Part shown: piece after piece, positions 1 through 7,449 of the stretch
Position numbering within the stretch: the stretch's first letter is position 1
Layout of the letters: each line of letters opens with the position of its first letter
Source of the DNA: Janibacter limosus NBRC 16128
GTDB taxonomy: Bacteria; Actinomycetota; Actinomycetes; Actinomycetales; Dermatophilaceae
NCBI RefSeq assembly: GCF_001570985.1
Contig: NZ_BCSS01000003.1
Location: forward strand, 50,221-114,220
DNA length: 64,000 nucleotides
Direction: 5' to 3'
Notes under the pieces: model-generated
What the model saw: the letters and a program-made list of their open reading frames with translations, nothing else
What the model was told of the DNA's origin: nothing
Databases searched by the model: none
Translations under genes and position numbers: made by a program

Positions 1-110
1 GTGATGAGGACCCAGCCGGGGACATCGCCCGTCTCGTCATCCCATCGGGCCGCCGCGCGACGGAGGGTCCCGGCCAGGCGGACGTGAGCCTTGATGAGTG
101 GGTCAGTCAT
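1..110 (-). CDS. N-terminal fragment of a small protein in the Tad operon
   Basis: Only the first 36 codons lie in the window; the frame runs off the left edge. It begins MTDPLIKAHVRLAGTLRRAA and is preceded by a strong ribosome binding site, AAGGAG, seven bases before the ATG, so the start is well supported. It lies 33 bases downstream of tadC on the same strand and is probably co-transcribed with it. In actinobacterial Tad loci this position is usually taken by small proteins or the Flp pilin and TadE/TadF pseudopilins. The visible residues are basic and helical with no signal or membrane segment yet, so it is not obviously a pilin. Family not recognised. Confidence 0.6.
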   Translation of the reverse strand, partial: MTDPLIKAHVRLAGTLRRAAARWDDETGDVPGWVLI

Positions 111-143
111 GTGCAATCTCCTTGGTGGCGTGGTGCTGTCTGG

Positions 144-1097
144 TCACATCTGGAACTGGAAGAAGCCGAGGCCCGGGAACAGAGCAAAGAGGATCGTGAC
201 CGGCAGGACACCGAAGACCACCGGCACCATCATCGCGATCTCCTTCTTGCCACCGGCCTCCATGATCAGCCGGCGTCCTTGCTCGCGGACGTCCTGCGCC
301 TGGGCTCGCAGGACGTCGGACAAGGGGGTGCCGCGCTCGACCGCGACGACGATGCCGTCGACGAACCGGGCCAGTGAGGTCAGTCCGGTCCGGTCCGCGA
401 GGCCCTGCAACGCTGACGGCAGGCTCGCGCCGGCGCGGGCATCCGCGAGGCATCGACCGACCTCGTCAGACAGCTCACCGCCAGAGAGGCGGACAACTCG
501 CTCGAGGGCACCGGCAGCCCCCTCCCCCGCACCGACCGCGAGCGCGAGCAGCTCGGCGACCGTAGGGAATTCAGCGAGCATCCGGGCCTCGCGGCGGTCG
601 GCCTCGCGACTGAGCAGGGTGTCGCGCATGACGACCCCGATGGCGAAGCCCAGCAGGACGAGCACGAGCAGGAAGATCGGTGAGCGACCCTTGCCAGTCA
701 CGTAGACGATGCCGAGGATGCCTCCGAGGACCGCACCGGCGAAGCCGTACACGACCTGCTCGGCCCGGAAGTGGTCGGTGTCCGGCTTCCGGCCGGCCCG
801 CAGCAGGCGACGACGCACGGAGGCGGTTCCACCGAGGACTGACTCGACCCGCTGGGCGAGGTCGGTCACCAGCGGTCGCAGCACCGTCGGGATGACCGCG
901 ATCAGCGACACGTCGTCGATGGCCAGCAGCCGTGAGGGCTTGGGCGTGTCACGCAGGTAGGGCGCGAGCCGGTCGTCCAAGGTCGCGCGGCGGTGCCGTG
1001 GCAGGCCCTGGTAGACGAGCGCCAGACCGAGGGCGACCAAGAGGCCGAGGAGGGCGCCGCTGCGCCCCAGACCGATGGAGTGCACGAGATCGGTCAT
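144..1097 (-). CDS. tadC: Tad pilus inner-membrane platform protein TadC (type II secretion F domain)
   Basis: About 317 residues. TadC pairs with TadB to form the membrane platform on which the TadA ATPase assembles Flp pili. The N-terminus has one hydrophobic segment (LLGLLVALGLALVYQGL), then a basic cytoplasmic stretch, a pair of membrane segments near the middle (AVLGGILGIVYVTG and IFLLVLVLLGFAIGVVM), a T2SF-like helical domain with the typical GEGAAGALERV and GTPLSDVLRAQAQDVRE stretches, and a last hydrophobic segment (MMVPVVFGVLPVTILFALFPG). The ATG at 1097 overlaps the tadB stop by four bases, which sets the start and shows translational coupling. The order tadA-tadB-tadC is the standard one. 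No defect is visible. Confidence 0.9.
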   Translation of the reverse strand: MTDLVHSIGLGRSGALLGLLVALGLALVYQGLPRHRRATLDDRLAPYLRDTPKPSRLLAIDDVSLIAVIPTVLRPLVTDLAQRVESVLGGTASVRRRLLRAGRKPDTDHFRAEQVVYGFAGAVLGGILGIVYVTGKGRSPIFLLVLVLLGFAIGVVMRDTLLSREADRREARMLAEFPTVAELLALAVGAGEGAAGALERVVRLSGGELSDEVGRCLADARAGASLPSALQGLADRTGLTSLARFVDGIVVAVERGTPLSDVLRAQAQDVREQGRRLIMEAGGKKEIAMMVPVVFGVLPVTILFALFPGLGFFQFQM

Positions 1098-1963
1098 CGC
1101 AGCACCCGCTCCTCTTCGGGGAGCCGCCCGATCCGGACCATGACCCGGTAGGCGATGAAGGTCGTCGCAGCGCCGACGCCGAGGACCAGGACTCCGCTGG
1201 ACGTGTTGTACGCCTGGACCGACTCCGGTCGCGTGGAGAGCAGGGCCAGGACCAGCCACGGAGCTGCCACCGCCAGGCGGGCCGCGTTGACGGTCCACGA
1301 CTGCCGCGTCTCCAGCTCGCTGCGGGTCCGGGCGTCCTCGCGCAGGAAGGTCGACAGGGTGCGCAGCAGCGAGCCGAGGTCCGAGCCGCCCACTTCACGG
1401 GCGATGCGCAGGGACTCGACGAGCCGATCCCCGACGGGGTCTGCCAGGCGATCCTTCAGCCGGTCCAAACAGTCGTTGAACCGACCCGTCGTGCGGTAGT
1501 CGCTGGCAAACTCGGCGAATGCCGGCCGCAGCTCCTCCGGGCCCCGCACAGACAACTGGGCCAGTGCCTCTGGGAGCGCCAGTCCGGCTCGCACGGCCGA
1601 CGTGACGTTGTCGACCGCGTCCGGCCACAGGTCCCTCAGATGGGCGCGGCGCGACCGCGCCCGCATGCTCACGACGGCAACCGGTGCCCACCCGGCCATC
1701 ACGGCGAAACAGAGAGCGATGGACGGGACCCTGGTGAGTGCGACGCCGGTGACGAAGACCAGGAAGAAGGCGATCGCGCAGGCCGCGAGCAGGCCAGCCG
1801 GACCGATGCCTCGGTATCCAGCCTGCGCGAGCTCGTCACGCAGACGCCGAAGGACCTTGTTGTCGTGGCGCGCTGGCGCTTCCCGCTCCTCCTGCGGCCA
1901 CATGGACCACCAGAGGAGGAAGAGGCCGCCACCGAAGAGCGCACCGATCACGACACCGGTCAT
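1094..1963 (-). CDS. tadB: Tad pilus inner-membrane platform protein TadB
   Basis: 289 residues, a type II secretion F-domain protein of the TadB branch. It starts with a membrane segment (VVIGALFGGGLFLLWW), has a central membrane pair (LLAACAIAFFLVFVTGVAL and IALCFAVMAGWAPVAVV), a cytoplasmic T2SF helical domain containing GLALPEALAQL and a conserved EVGGSDLGSLLRTLS stretch, and two C-terminal membrane segments. It forms the platform with TadC and contacts the ATPase TadA. The stop overlaps the tadC start and the start overlaps the tadA stop by four bases, so the three genes are one tightly coupled unit. The alternative annotation would be a generic type II secretion system F family protein. 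Confidence 0.9.
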   Translation of the reverse strand: MTGVVIGALFGGGLFLLWWSMWPQEEREAPARHDNKVLRRLRDELAQAGYRGIGPAGLLAACAIAFFLVFVTGVALTRVPSIALCFAVMAGWAPVAVVSMRARSRRAHLRDLWPDAVDNVTSAVRAGLALPEALAQLSVRGPEELRPAFAEFASDYRTTGRFNDCLDRLKDRLADPVGDRLVESLRIAREVGGSDLGSLLRTLSTFLREDARTRSELETRQSWTVNAARLAVAAPWLVLALLSTRPESVQAYNTSSGVLVLGVGAATTFIAYRVMVRIGRLPEEERVLR

Positions 1964-3189
1964 GAGGGCCCACCCGTCAGGAGCGCCGCCACGTCGTAGC
2001 CCGCCCGAGCGAAGCGATCACGATGGGGCGGATAGCCGTCAGCGCGGACGAGCCGCCCGTCACGCGTGGTGAAGATGTCGCTGATCTCGACGACGTCGTT
2101 TTCGATACGCCCGGGCAGTGCGACGATCTCGCGGACCCTGCGCGTCCCGTCCGCCTCGAGCGCCGCGTGGACGACGAGGTCGATGGAGCCTGCGACGGTG
2201 GGCACGACGAAGCGGGACCCGACGTTTTCACCCGCCAGCAAGGGCAGGGTGCACATCTTGGTCACGGCCTCACGGGCCGAGTTGGCGTGGATCGTGCACA
2301 TCCCCGGCAGACCGGAGTTGAGGGCGATGAGCAGGTCGAGGCTCTCCGCCTGGCGCACCTCACCCACGATGATGCGGGAGGGGCGCATGCGCAGCGCCTC
2401 CTTGACCAGGCGGCGCAGTGGGATCTCGCCCATGCCCTCGAGGTTGGACTGCCGACACTGCATCGAGACCACGTCCCGCATCGGGATTTTGAGTTCGAAG
2501 ACCTCCTCGCACGTCACGACCCGCTCGCGGGCCGGGATGGCCGCGGACAGGCAGTTGAGCAGAGTCGTCTTGCCCGCCTGGGTCCCTCCCGCGACGAGGA
2601 CGTTGAGCCCGGCGGCCACGGCGGCCTGCAGGAAGTTGGCGGCCTCCTTGGTCAGCGTGCCGAGGCGGACGAGGTCATCGAGATGGTCTGCCTTGACGAC
2701 GAACTTGCGGATGTTTACCGCCCAGTTCTCCCTCGTGATGTCAGGGATGACGACGTGCAGTCGGCTGCCGTCCGGCAGCGTCGCGTCGACAAAGGGAGAG
2801 GACAGGTCGATCCGGCGGCCGGATGACTTGAGCATCTTTTCGACGAGATCGCGCACCTCATCGGCAGTCAGGACCGTGCTCGTCAGCTCCGAGACACCAT
2901 TGCGGGCGACGAAGACCTGGCTGGGGCTGTTGATCCAGATCTCCTCGACGAGCGGGTCGTCGAAGTAGCGCTGCAGCGGACCGAAGCCCGCGACCGTGTC
3001 GAGGACCGACTTTACGGCGGCCTCGAAGTTGCCGAGCAGCGGCAGACCGCCTTGGATGGCCCGCTCGTCGTAGTCGGTGACGGCAGCCCGGACGAGATCG
3101 GCGACCTCTGCGCTCTCGCGGACCGGGTCCACCCCCGAGCGTCGGATGAGCTCGCGGACCTCGGTCTCGACGGTCTCGACGGCGTCCAC
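1960..3189 (-). CDS. tadA: Tad/Flp pilus assembly ATPase TadA (CpaF family)
   Basis: About 409 residues from the GTG at 3189. TadA is the cytoplasmic hexameric ATPase that powers Flp pilus assembly. Visible elements are an N-terminal helical region, a RGDID-type middle domain, the Walker A loop GGTQAGKTTLLN near residue 200, the Asp/Glu box, the Walker B-like RIIVGEVRQAES and the histidine box CTIHANSAREAV. The C-terminal part is complete (IENDVVEISDIF). The start is uncertain: a GTG at 3243 extends the frame by 18 residues, but those residues are low in conservation and the GAAGGGGGAGG stretch lies directly against 3189. Stop overlaps tadB. Only tadABC and a partial gene of this locus are here; tadZ and rcpC lie 21 kb away. 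Confidence 0.9.
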   Translation of the reverse strand: MDAVETVETEVRELIRRSGVDPVRESAEVADLVRAAVTDYDERAIQGGLPLLGNFEAAVKSVLDTVAGFGPLQRYFDDPLVEEIWINSPSQVFVARNGVSELTSTVLTADEVRDLVEKMLKSSGRRIDLSSPFVDATLPDGSRLHVVIPDITRENWAVNIRKFVVKADHLDDLVRLGTLTKEAANFLQAAVAAGLNVLVAGGTQAGKTTLLNCLSAAIPARERVVTCEEVFELKIPMRDVVSMQCRQSNLEGMGEIPLRRLVKEALRMRPSRIIVGEVRQAESLDLLIALNSGLPGMCTIHANSAREAVTKMCTLPLLAGENVGSRFVVPTVAGSIDLVVHAALEADGTRRVREIVALPGRIENDVVEISDIFTTRDGRLVRADGYPPHRDRFARAGYDVAALLTGGPS

Positions 3190-3315
3190 GCCTCCCCCTT
3201 CGCTCCTGCATCGCTGTGTCGTGGGCAAACCTCCCCGGCCCACCGACCAGAAACGCTAGCGATTTGTACAGACTTCGCATCTCGAGAATCTGCAGGGCTG
3301 TGGACAACCACCAAC

Positions 3316-3328
3316 TGAACACCGTTCG
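3316..3328. promoter_or_regulatory. BioQ-like biotin operator candidate
   Basis: TGAACACCGTTCG fits the pattern TGAAC-N3-GTT known for the TetR-type biotin repressor BioQ of corynebacteria (consensus TGAAC-N3-GTTAC). The inner GAAC/GTTC arms are an exact inverted repeat. It lies about 100 bases before bioY in the divergent tadA-bioY gap. The context is right; the repressor gene is not in the window. Confidence 0.5.
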
Positions 3329-3426
3329 GCAAATGCTCCGGATCGTGCCATGATCGGTGCCCGAGACCGGACGTCCCGTGCGCCACAACCCACCCGCGGG
3401 CCGTCCCCAGACCCGGAAGGCACCCC

Positions 3427-4017
3427 TTGTCCCCGCAGCGTCACACCGGCCGCGACCTGGCCCAGATCGCCACCTTCGCCGGCATCATCGCCGTCCTCGG
3501 CCTCATCCCGGCGGTCGCTCCCTTCGGCAATGCCGTCCCGATCACCGCGCAGTCGCTGGGCATCATGCTCGCCGGCGCCATCCTCGGCGGTCGTCGAGGC
3601 GGCCTGGCCGTCCTGGTCTTCCTCGCGCTCGTCGCGCTCGGCCTCCCGCTCCTCGCCGGCGGCCGTGGCGGCCTCGGGGTCTTCGCCGGGCCGAGCGTCG
3701 GCTATCTCATCGGCTACCCGATCGCGGCCTTCGTCGTCGGCGTCATGACCAATGCGATGGGCACGCCCTACCGCGTCGCTGCCGGCATCGGCATCAACAT
3801 CGTGGGCGGGGTCCTCCTGCTCAACCTGCTCGGCGTCATCGGCATGATCCTGCGCGCCGACCTCGGCGTGGGCGCCGCATTCGTGGCGGCTGCGCCCTTC
3901 ATGCCGGGCGACCTCGTCAAGGCCGTCATCTGCGCCGTCGTCGCCAAGGGGGTGCACGCCGCCTACCCCGGGCTCATCCGTTCCCGCCGTACGGCGCGTG
4001 AGGATGTCCTCGTCTGA
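3427..4017 (+). CDS. bioY: biotin ECF transporter substrate-binding component BioY
   Basis: 196 residues, the usual size for BioY. This integral membrane S-component binds biotin and docks on the BioM ATPase and BioN transmembrane coupling protein encoded downstream. Six hydrophobic segments are visible. The family signature positions are the start of helix 1 (AQIATFAGIIAVLGLIP), the loop GNAVPITAQSLGIMLAGAIL with the conserved P-I-T-x-Q-x-L-G core, and the GPSVGYLIGYPIAAFVVG stretch carrying the conserved GPSxGYLxG(F/Y). Start is TTG at 3427, eight bases after GGAAGG; no better ATG is in frame. It opens a five-gene operon, and the stop overlaps the next gene. Confidence 0.93.
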   Translation: MSPQRHTGRDLAQIATFAGIIAVLGLIPAVAPFGNAVPITAQSLGIMLAGAILGGRRGGLAVLVFLALVALGLPLLAGGRGGLGVFAGPSVGYLIGYPIAAFVVGVMTNAMGTPYRVAAGIGINIVGGVLLLNLLGVIGMILRADLGVGAAFVAAAPFMPGDLVKAVICAVVAKGVHAAYPGLIRSRRTAREDVLV

Positions 4018-4981
4018 GCTGGAGGTGCTGTCGACGGCCGATCCCGTCGCCGCCTTCCTCGATGCCCACCGCACGGGTCGGCCCGTCGCGCTGCCGACGT
4101 CCGGCACCTCCGGCCGCCCCCGCACGATCGTGCGCACGACGTCCTCGTGGACGGACTCCTTCGTCGACGTCAGCGAGCTCACCGGGACGACGGAGGACAG
4201 CCGCGTGTGGATCCCCGGACCGATGACCGCGACCATGAACCTCTTCGCCGCCGTCCACACGCAGTGGTCCGGAGCGACGCGCGTCGACTTCCTCCACGAG
4301 GCCACCCACGCTCACCTGACACCCGCCGCCCTGCACCGTCTGCTCGCCGACGGCGCCGACCTCTCCGGCCGCCAGCTGGTCGTCGCCGGCGACCGGCTCG
4401 ACGCGCGCACTGCCGAGCACGTGGCGGACGCCGGGGGCCGGACCCACCACTACTACGGCGCATCCGAGCTCTCGCTCGTCGCCTGGGGCGAGCACGCTGA
4501 CGCACTGCGTCCCTTCCCCGGCGTCGGCGTCGACGCCCGCGACGGCCAGCTGTGGGTCCGCTCCCCCTTCGTCAGCCGTGGCTACCGCGAGCCGGAGCAC
4601 CAGCTGCAGACCGAAGGGGGCTGGACCACCGTCGGTGACCGCGGCGAGATCGTCGATGGCCGGGTCGTCGTCCACGGACGATCCGGCGGCATCACGACCG
4701 CCGGCGCGACCGTCAGCATCGCCGACATCGAGCGCGTGCTGCGCCCCCTGGCCGCCGGCGAGGTCGTGGTCATCGGCCTCCCGCACCCCGACCTCGGTGA
4801 GGTGGTCGCGGCGGCGGTGACCGATGCTGGTGACGTGCCCCGCCTGACCTCCCTCGCCCGCGAGCAGCTGGCCCCCGCGCAGCGTCCGCGCCGCTGGATG
4901 CACCTCGACCCGCTCCCCGTGACCGCCAACCACAAGGTCGACCGGGCAGCCGTGCGCGTGGCTCTCGAGGCGACGCGATGA
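4004..4981 (+). CDS. short AMP-forming acyl-CoA synthetase (YhfT-like) of the biotin operon
   Basis: 325 residues, an adenylate-forming enzyme that would activate a carboxylic acid as acyl-AMP and then acyl-CoA. Motifs in order are the P-loop PTSGTSGRPRTI near residue 30, YGASELS (A5), TVGDRGEI (A7) and the C-terminal PLPVTANHKVDR with the catalytic lysine (A10). The protein begins almost at the P-loop, so the first 100-150 residues of ordinary acyl-CoA ligases are missing; this compact form resembles actinobacterial MenE. Its place between bioY and a thiolase mirrors Bacillus subtilis yhfU-yhfT-yhfS, a BirA-controlled biotin operon. A role in handling pimelate or another biotin-related acid is inference. 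ATG at 4004 overlaps the bioY end. Confidence 0.75.
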   Translation: MSSSELEVLSTADPVAAFLDAHRTGRPVALPTSGTSGRPRTIVRTTSSWTDSFVDVSELTGTTEDSRVWIPGPMTATMNLFAAVHTQWSGATRVDFLHEATHAHLTPAALHRLLADGADLSGRQLVVAGDRLDARTAEHVADAGGRTHHYYGASELSLVAWGEHADALRPFPGVGVDARDGQLWVRSPFVSRGYREPEHQLQTEGGWTTVGDRGEIVDGRVVVHGRSGGITTAGATVSIADIERVLRPLAAGEVVVIGLPHPDLGEVVAAAVTDAGDVPRLTSLAREQLAPAQRPRRWMHLDPLPVTANHKVDRAAVRVALEATR

Positions 4982-6111
4982 CCCACCCCGTCATCATCGC
5001 AGCGACCCGCTCCCCCATCGGGACGGCCGGTCGCTCCCTGTCCAGCCGGAGCGCTGACCAGCTCGCCGGCCCCGTCCTCGCCGCCACCCTCGAGCGCTCC
5101 GGCCTTGCGGCACACGAGATCTCGGACGTCATCCTGGGCAACTGCATGGGGCCCGGCGGCAATGTCGCCCGCTCCGCGGCACTGGCCGCCGGGCTGCCCG
5201 TCCACGTCCCCGCGCTGACCGTGGACCGACAGTGCGCCAGCGGACTGGCCGCCATCGACATCGCCGCGCAGCTCGTGCGCGGCGGTGCCCACGCCGTGCT
5301 CGCCGGAGGCGTGGAGTCGGTGAGCACCGCCCCGTGGCGGCACTGGCCACCCGTCGACGGCGCCGACCCCGTGCGGTACGAACGGGCCCCCTTCGCTCCT
5401 GCCGGGTGGGACGACCCGGAGATGGGCCTGGCCAACGACCTGCTGGCCCAGGAGGCCGGCATCATCCGGGAGCGCCAGGACGAGTACGCCGCCCGCTCGC
5501 ACGCACGGGCCGTGACGGCTCGCGAGGCGGGGCGCTTCGACGACGAGATCGTCGCCGTCGACGGGGTCGCGCGTGATGACCGGCCCAAGCCGACGCTCAC
5601 CGTCGACAAGCTGGCGAGGCTGCGACCGGCCTTCCGCACAGGTGGATCCGTGACCGCCGGCAACTCCTGCGGGATCAGCGACGGCGCCGCTGTCGTGGCC
5701 GTCGTCGACGAGACGACACGCGCCCGCCTCGAGGTGCCCGGGCTGCGCATCCTCGCCACCGCGACCGCTGGGGTCGAGCCCAACCGCCCCGGTCGCGGCC
5801 TCGTCCCGGCCACACACGTCGCCCTCGAGCAGGCTGGCGTGGGCCTGGACGAGATCGACGTCATCGAGCTCAACGAAGCCTTCGCCGGGCAGATCCTCGC
5901 CTGCTGCGACGAGCTCGGACTGGACGCCGCTCGCGTGTGCCCGGACGGCGGAGCGCTCGCCCTCGGCCACCCGTGGGGCGCATCCGGTGCCGTGCTCGCC
6001 GTGCGGCTCTTCCACCAGCTCGTCACCCAGCGCGCACGGGGTGGGATCGGCCTGGCCGCCATCGCTGCCGGCGGCGGTCAAGGAGTCGCGATGGTGGTGC
6101 AGGCATGTTGA
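4978..6111 (+). CDS. thiolase-family protein (YhfS-like) of the biotin operon
   Basis: 377 residues, normal thiolase length. The nucleophile is present in VDRQCASGLAAID (Cys86), as are the NEAFA motif and the GHPWGASGAV histidine motif. However, the C-terminal CxG motif that normally supplies the second catalytic cysteine reads AAGGGQGVAM, with alanine in place of the cysteine. Classical thiolase condensation or cleavage may therefore be impaired, or the chemistry may differ. The ATG overlaps the upstream ligase stop by four bases and the bioM start lies inside its last codons, so it is translated as part of the biotin operon. The Bacillus yhfS synteny suggests a linked role with the ligase; substrate unknown. 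Confidence 0.82.
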   Translation: MTHPVIIAATRSPIGTAGRSLSSRSADQLAGPVLAATLERSGLAAHEISDVILGNCMGPGGNVARSAALAAGLPVHVPALTVDRQCASGLAAIDIAAQLVRGGAHAVLAGGVESVSTAPWRHWPPVDGADPVRYERAPFAPAGWDDPEMGLANDLLAQEAGIIRERQDEYAARSHARAVTAREAGRFDDEIVAVDGVARDDRPKPTLTVDKLARLRPAFRTGGSVTAGNSCGISDGAAVVAVVDETTRARLEVPGLRILATATAGVEPNRPGRGLVPATHVALEQAGVGLDEIDVIELNEAFAGQILACCDELGLDAARVCPDGGALALGHPWGASGAVLAVRLFHQLVTQRARGGIGLAAIAAGGGQGVAMVVQAC

Positions 6112-6794
6112 TCGATGTCACGGGCGTGACGCACGGGTTCGACGGCGGCACACCGGTGCTGCGCGATCTCACGGTCCGACTCGACGAGCCTCGGATCGGT
6201 GTCATCGGTGCCAATGGGTCGGGCAAGTCGACCTTCGCCCGGATGCTCAACGGGCTGGTCGTGCCCGAGCACGGCACGGTCACGCTCGACGGGATCGACA
6301 CGGCGAAGCATGGCCGCGAGGTGCGCCAACGCGTCGGCTTCTGCTTCACCGACCCCGACGCGCAGATCGTCATGCCGACCGTCGCCGAGGACGTCGCCTT
6401 CTCCCTGCGACGCCGCGGACTGACGAAGGGGGAGATCGCTGCCCGCGTCGACGCCGCCTTGACGGCGCACGGGCTCGCCGGTCGTGGCGACCATCCCGCG
6501 CACCTGCTGAGCGGCGGGCAGAAACAGCTGCTCGCCCTGGCGGCCGTGCTCGTGACCGAGCCCGACCTGCTCGTCATGGACGAGCCGACGACACTGCTCG
6601 ACATCCGCAATGCCCGTCGGGTCGCCGACGCGGTCCGGGCCCTCCCCCAGCAGGTCGTCCTCGTGACGCACCACCTCGACCTGCTCACCGACTTCGACCG
6701 GGTGCTCGTCTTCGACGACAGCCGCCTCGTGCACGACGGCACCCCAGCGGACTCGATCGCTCTCTACCTCGACCTCATGGACCGCGGCCGGTGA
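6105..6794 (+). CDS. bioM: biotin ECF transporter ATPase BioM
   Basis: 229 residues, an ABC-type ATPase of the energy-coupling-factor class that drives biotin uptake through BioN and BioY. All nucleotide-binding motifs are intact: Walker A GANGSGKST near residue 35, Q-loop region FTDPDAQIVMPT, signature LSGGQKQLLALA, Walker B LLVMDEPTT and the H-loop VTHHLDLL. The sequence FTDPDAQ with the conserved Asp-Gln is typical of ECF A-components rather than importers with a binding protein. ATG at 6105 overlaps the thiolase end by seven bases; the stop overlaps the bioN start. A generic cobalt/biotin ECF ATPase is the only alternative, made unlikely by the bioY and bioN neighbours. Confidence 0.92.
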   Translation: MLIDVTGVTHGFDGGTPVLRDLTVRLDEPRIGVIGANGSGKSTFARMLNGLVVPEHGTVTLDGIDTAKHGREVRQRVGFCFTDPDAQIVMPTVAEDVAFSLRRRGLTKGEIAARVDAALTAHGLAGRGDHPAHLLSGGQKQLLALAAVLVTEPDLLVMDEPTTLLDIRNARRVADAVRALPQQVVLVTHHLDLLTDFDRVLVFDDSRLVHDGTPADSIALYLDLMDRGR

Positions 6795-7387
6795 TCGGGC
6801 TCTACCGCGACGGTGACTCCCTCCTGCACCGACTGCCGGCCGGGGCCAAGCTCGCCGGACTCCTGCTCGCGGGCCTGGCCTCTCCCTTCGTCCGGTCGAG
6901 CGTGGTGACCGCCGCGGCGCTGGCCCTCGTGGTGGCGGGCTACGCCATCGCGCGGATGCCACCGCGGGTGCTTCTGCAGATGCTGCGGCCGCTCCTCTTC
7001 GTGATGGTGCCTCTCGGCGTCTTCCAGACCGTCGTGGCCGGGTGGGAGCGAGCCTTCGTCATCGTCGGGGTCCTCGTCGCCCTGGTGCTGCTGGCCAACC
7101 TGGTGACCCTGTCGACCCGCACCAGCGACCTCATCGACGTCGTCGTCCGCGTCTGCAGCCCGCTGCGACGGGTCGGGGTCAATCCCGAGCGAGTCGGCCT
7201 GATGCTGCAGCTGGCCACCCGGGCCGTGCCGCTCGTCATCGACCTGGGCAGGCGGGTGCGCGAGGCACAGCACGCCCGGGGGCTGGGTGCGAGCCCACGC
7301 GCCTTCGCGGTCCCCCTCATCGTGGGCGCTCTGCGGCGAGCTGACGCCATGGGGGACGCCCTCGCAGCGAGGGGCTTCGACGACTGA
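6791..7387 (+). CDS. bioN: biotin ECF transporter coupling protein BioN (EcfT)
   Basis: 198 residues. BioN is the transmembrane T-component joining the BioY S-component to the ATPase. Four to five hydrophobic helices precede a cytoplasmic coupling region with the two Ala-Arg-Gly-type signatures of EcfT proteins, AQHARGLGA and ALAARGFDD, whose arginines contact the ATPase. The GTG start at 6791 overlaps the bioM stop in GTGA. It ends the operon; the following large gene starts 60 bases later on the same strand with no obvious terminator between, so some read-through is possible. Confidence 0.9.
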   Translation: MIGLYRDGDSLLHRLPAGAKLAGLLLAGLASPFVRSSVVTAAALALVVAGYAIARMPPRVLLQMLRPLLFVMVPLGVFQTVVAGWERAFVIVGVLVALVLLANLVTLSTRTSDLIDVVVRVCSPLRRVGVNPERVGLMLQLATRAVPLVIDLGRRVREAQHARGLGASPRAFAVPLIVGALRRADAMGDALAARGFDD

Positions 7388-7449
7388 GCCGGAGCGGGCC
7401 TGTGGACAACCCACGACACGGACGAGGCCGATCGACCTACCGTGCCCAC

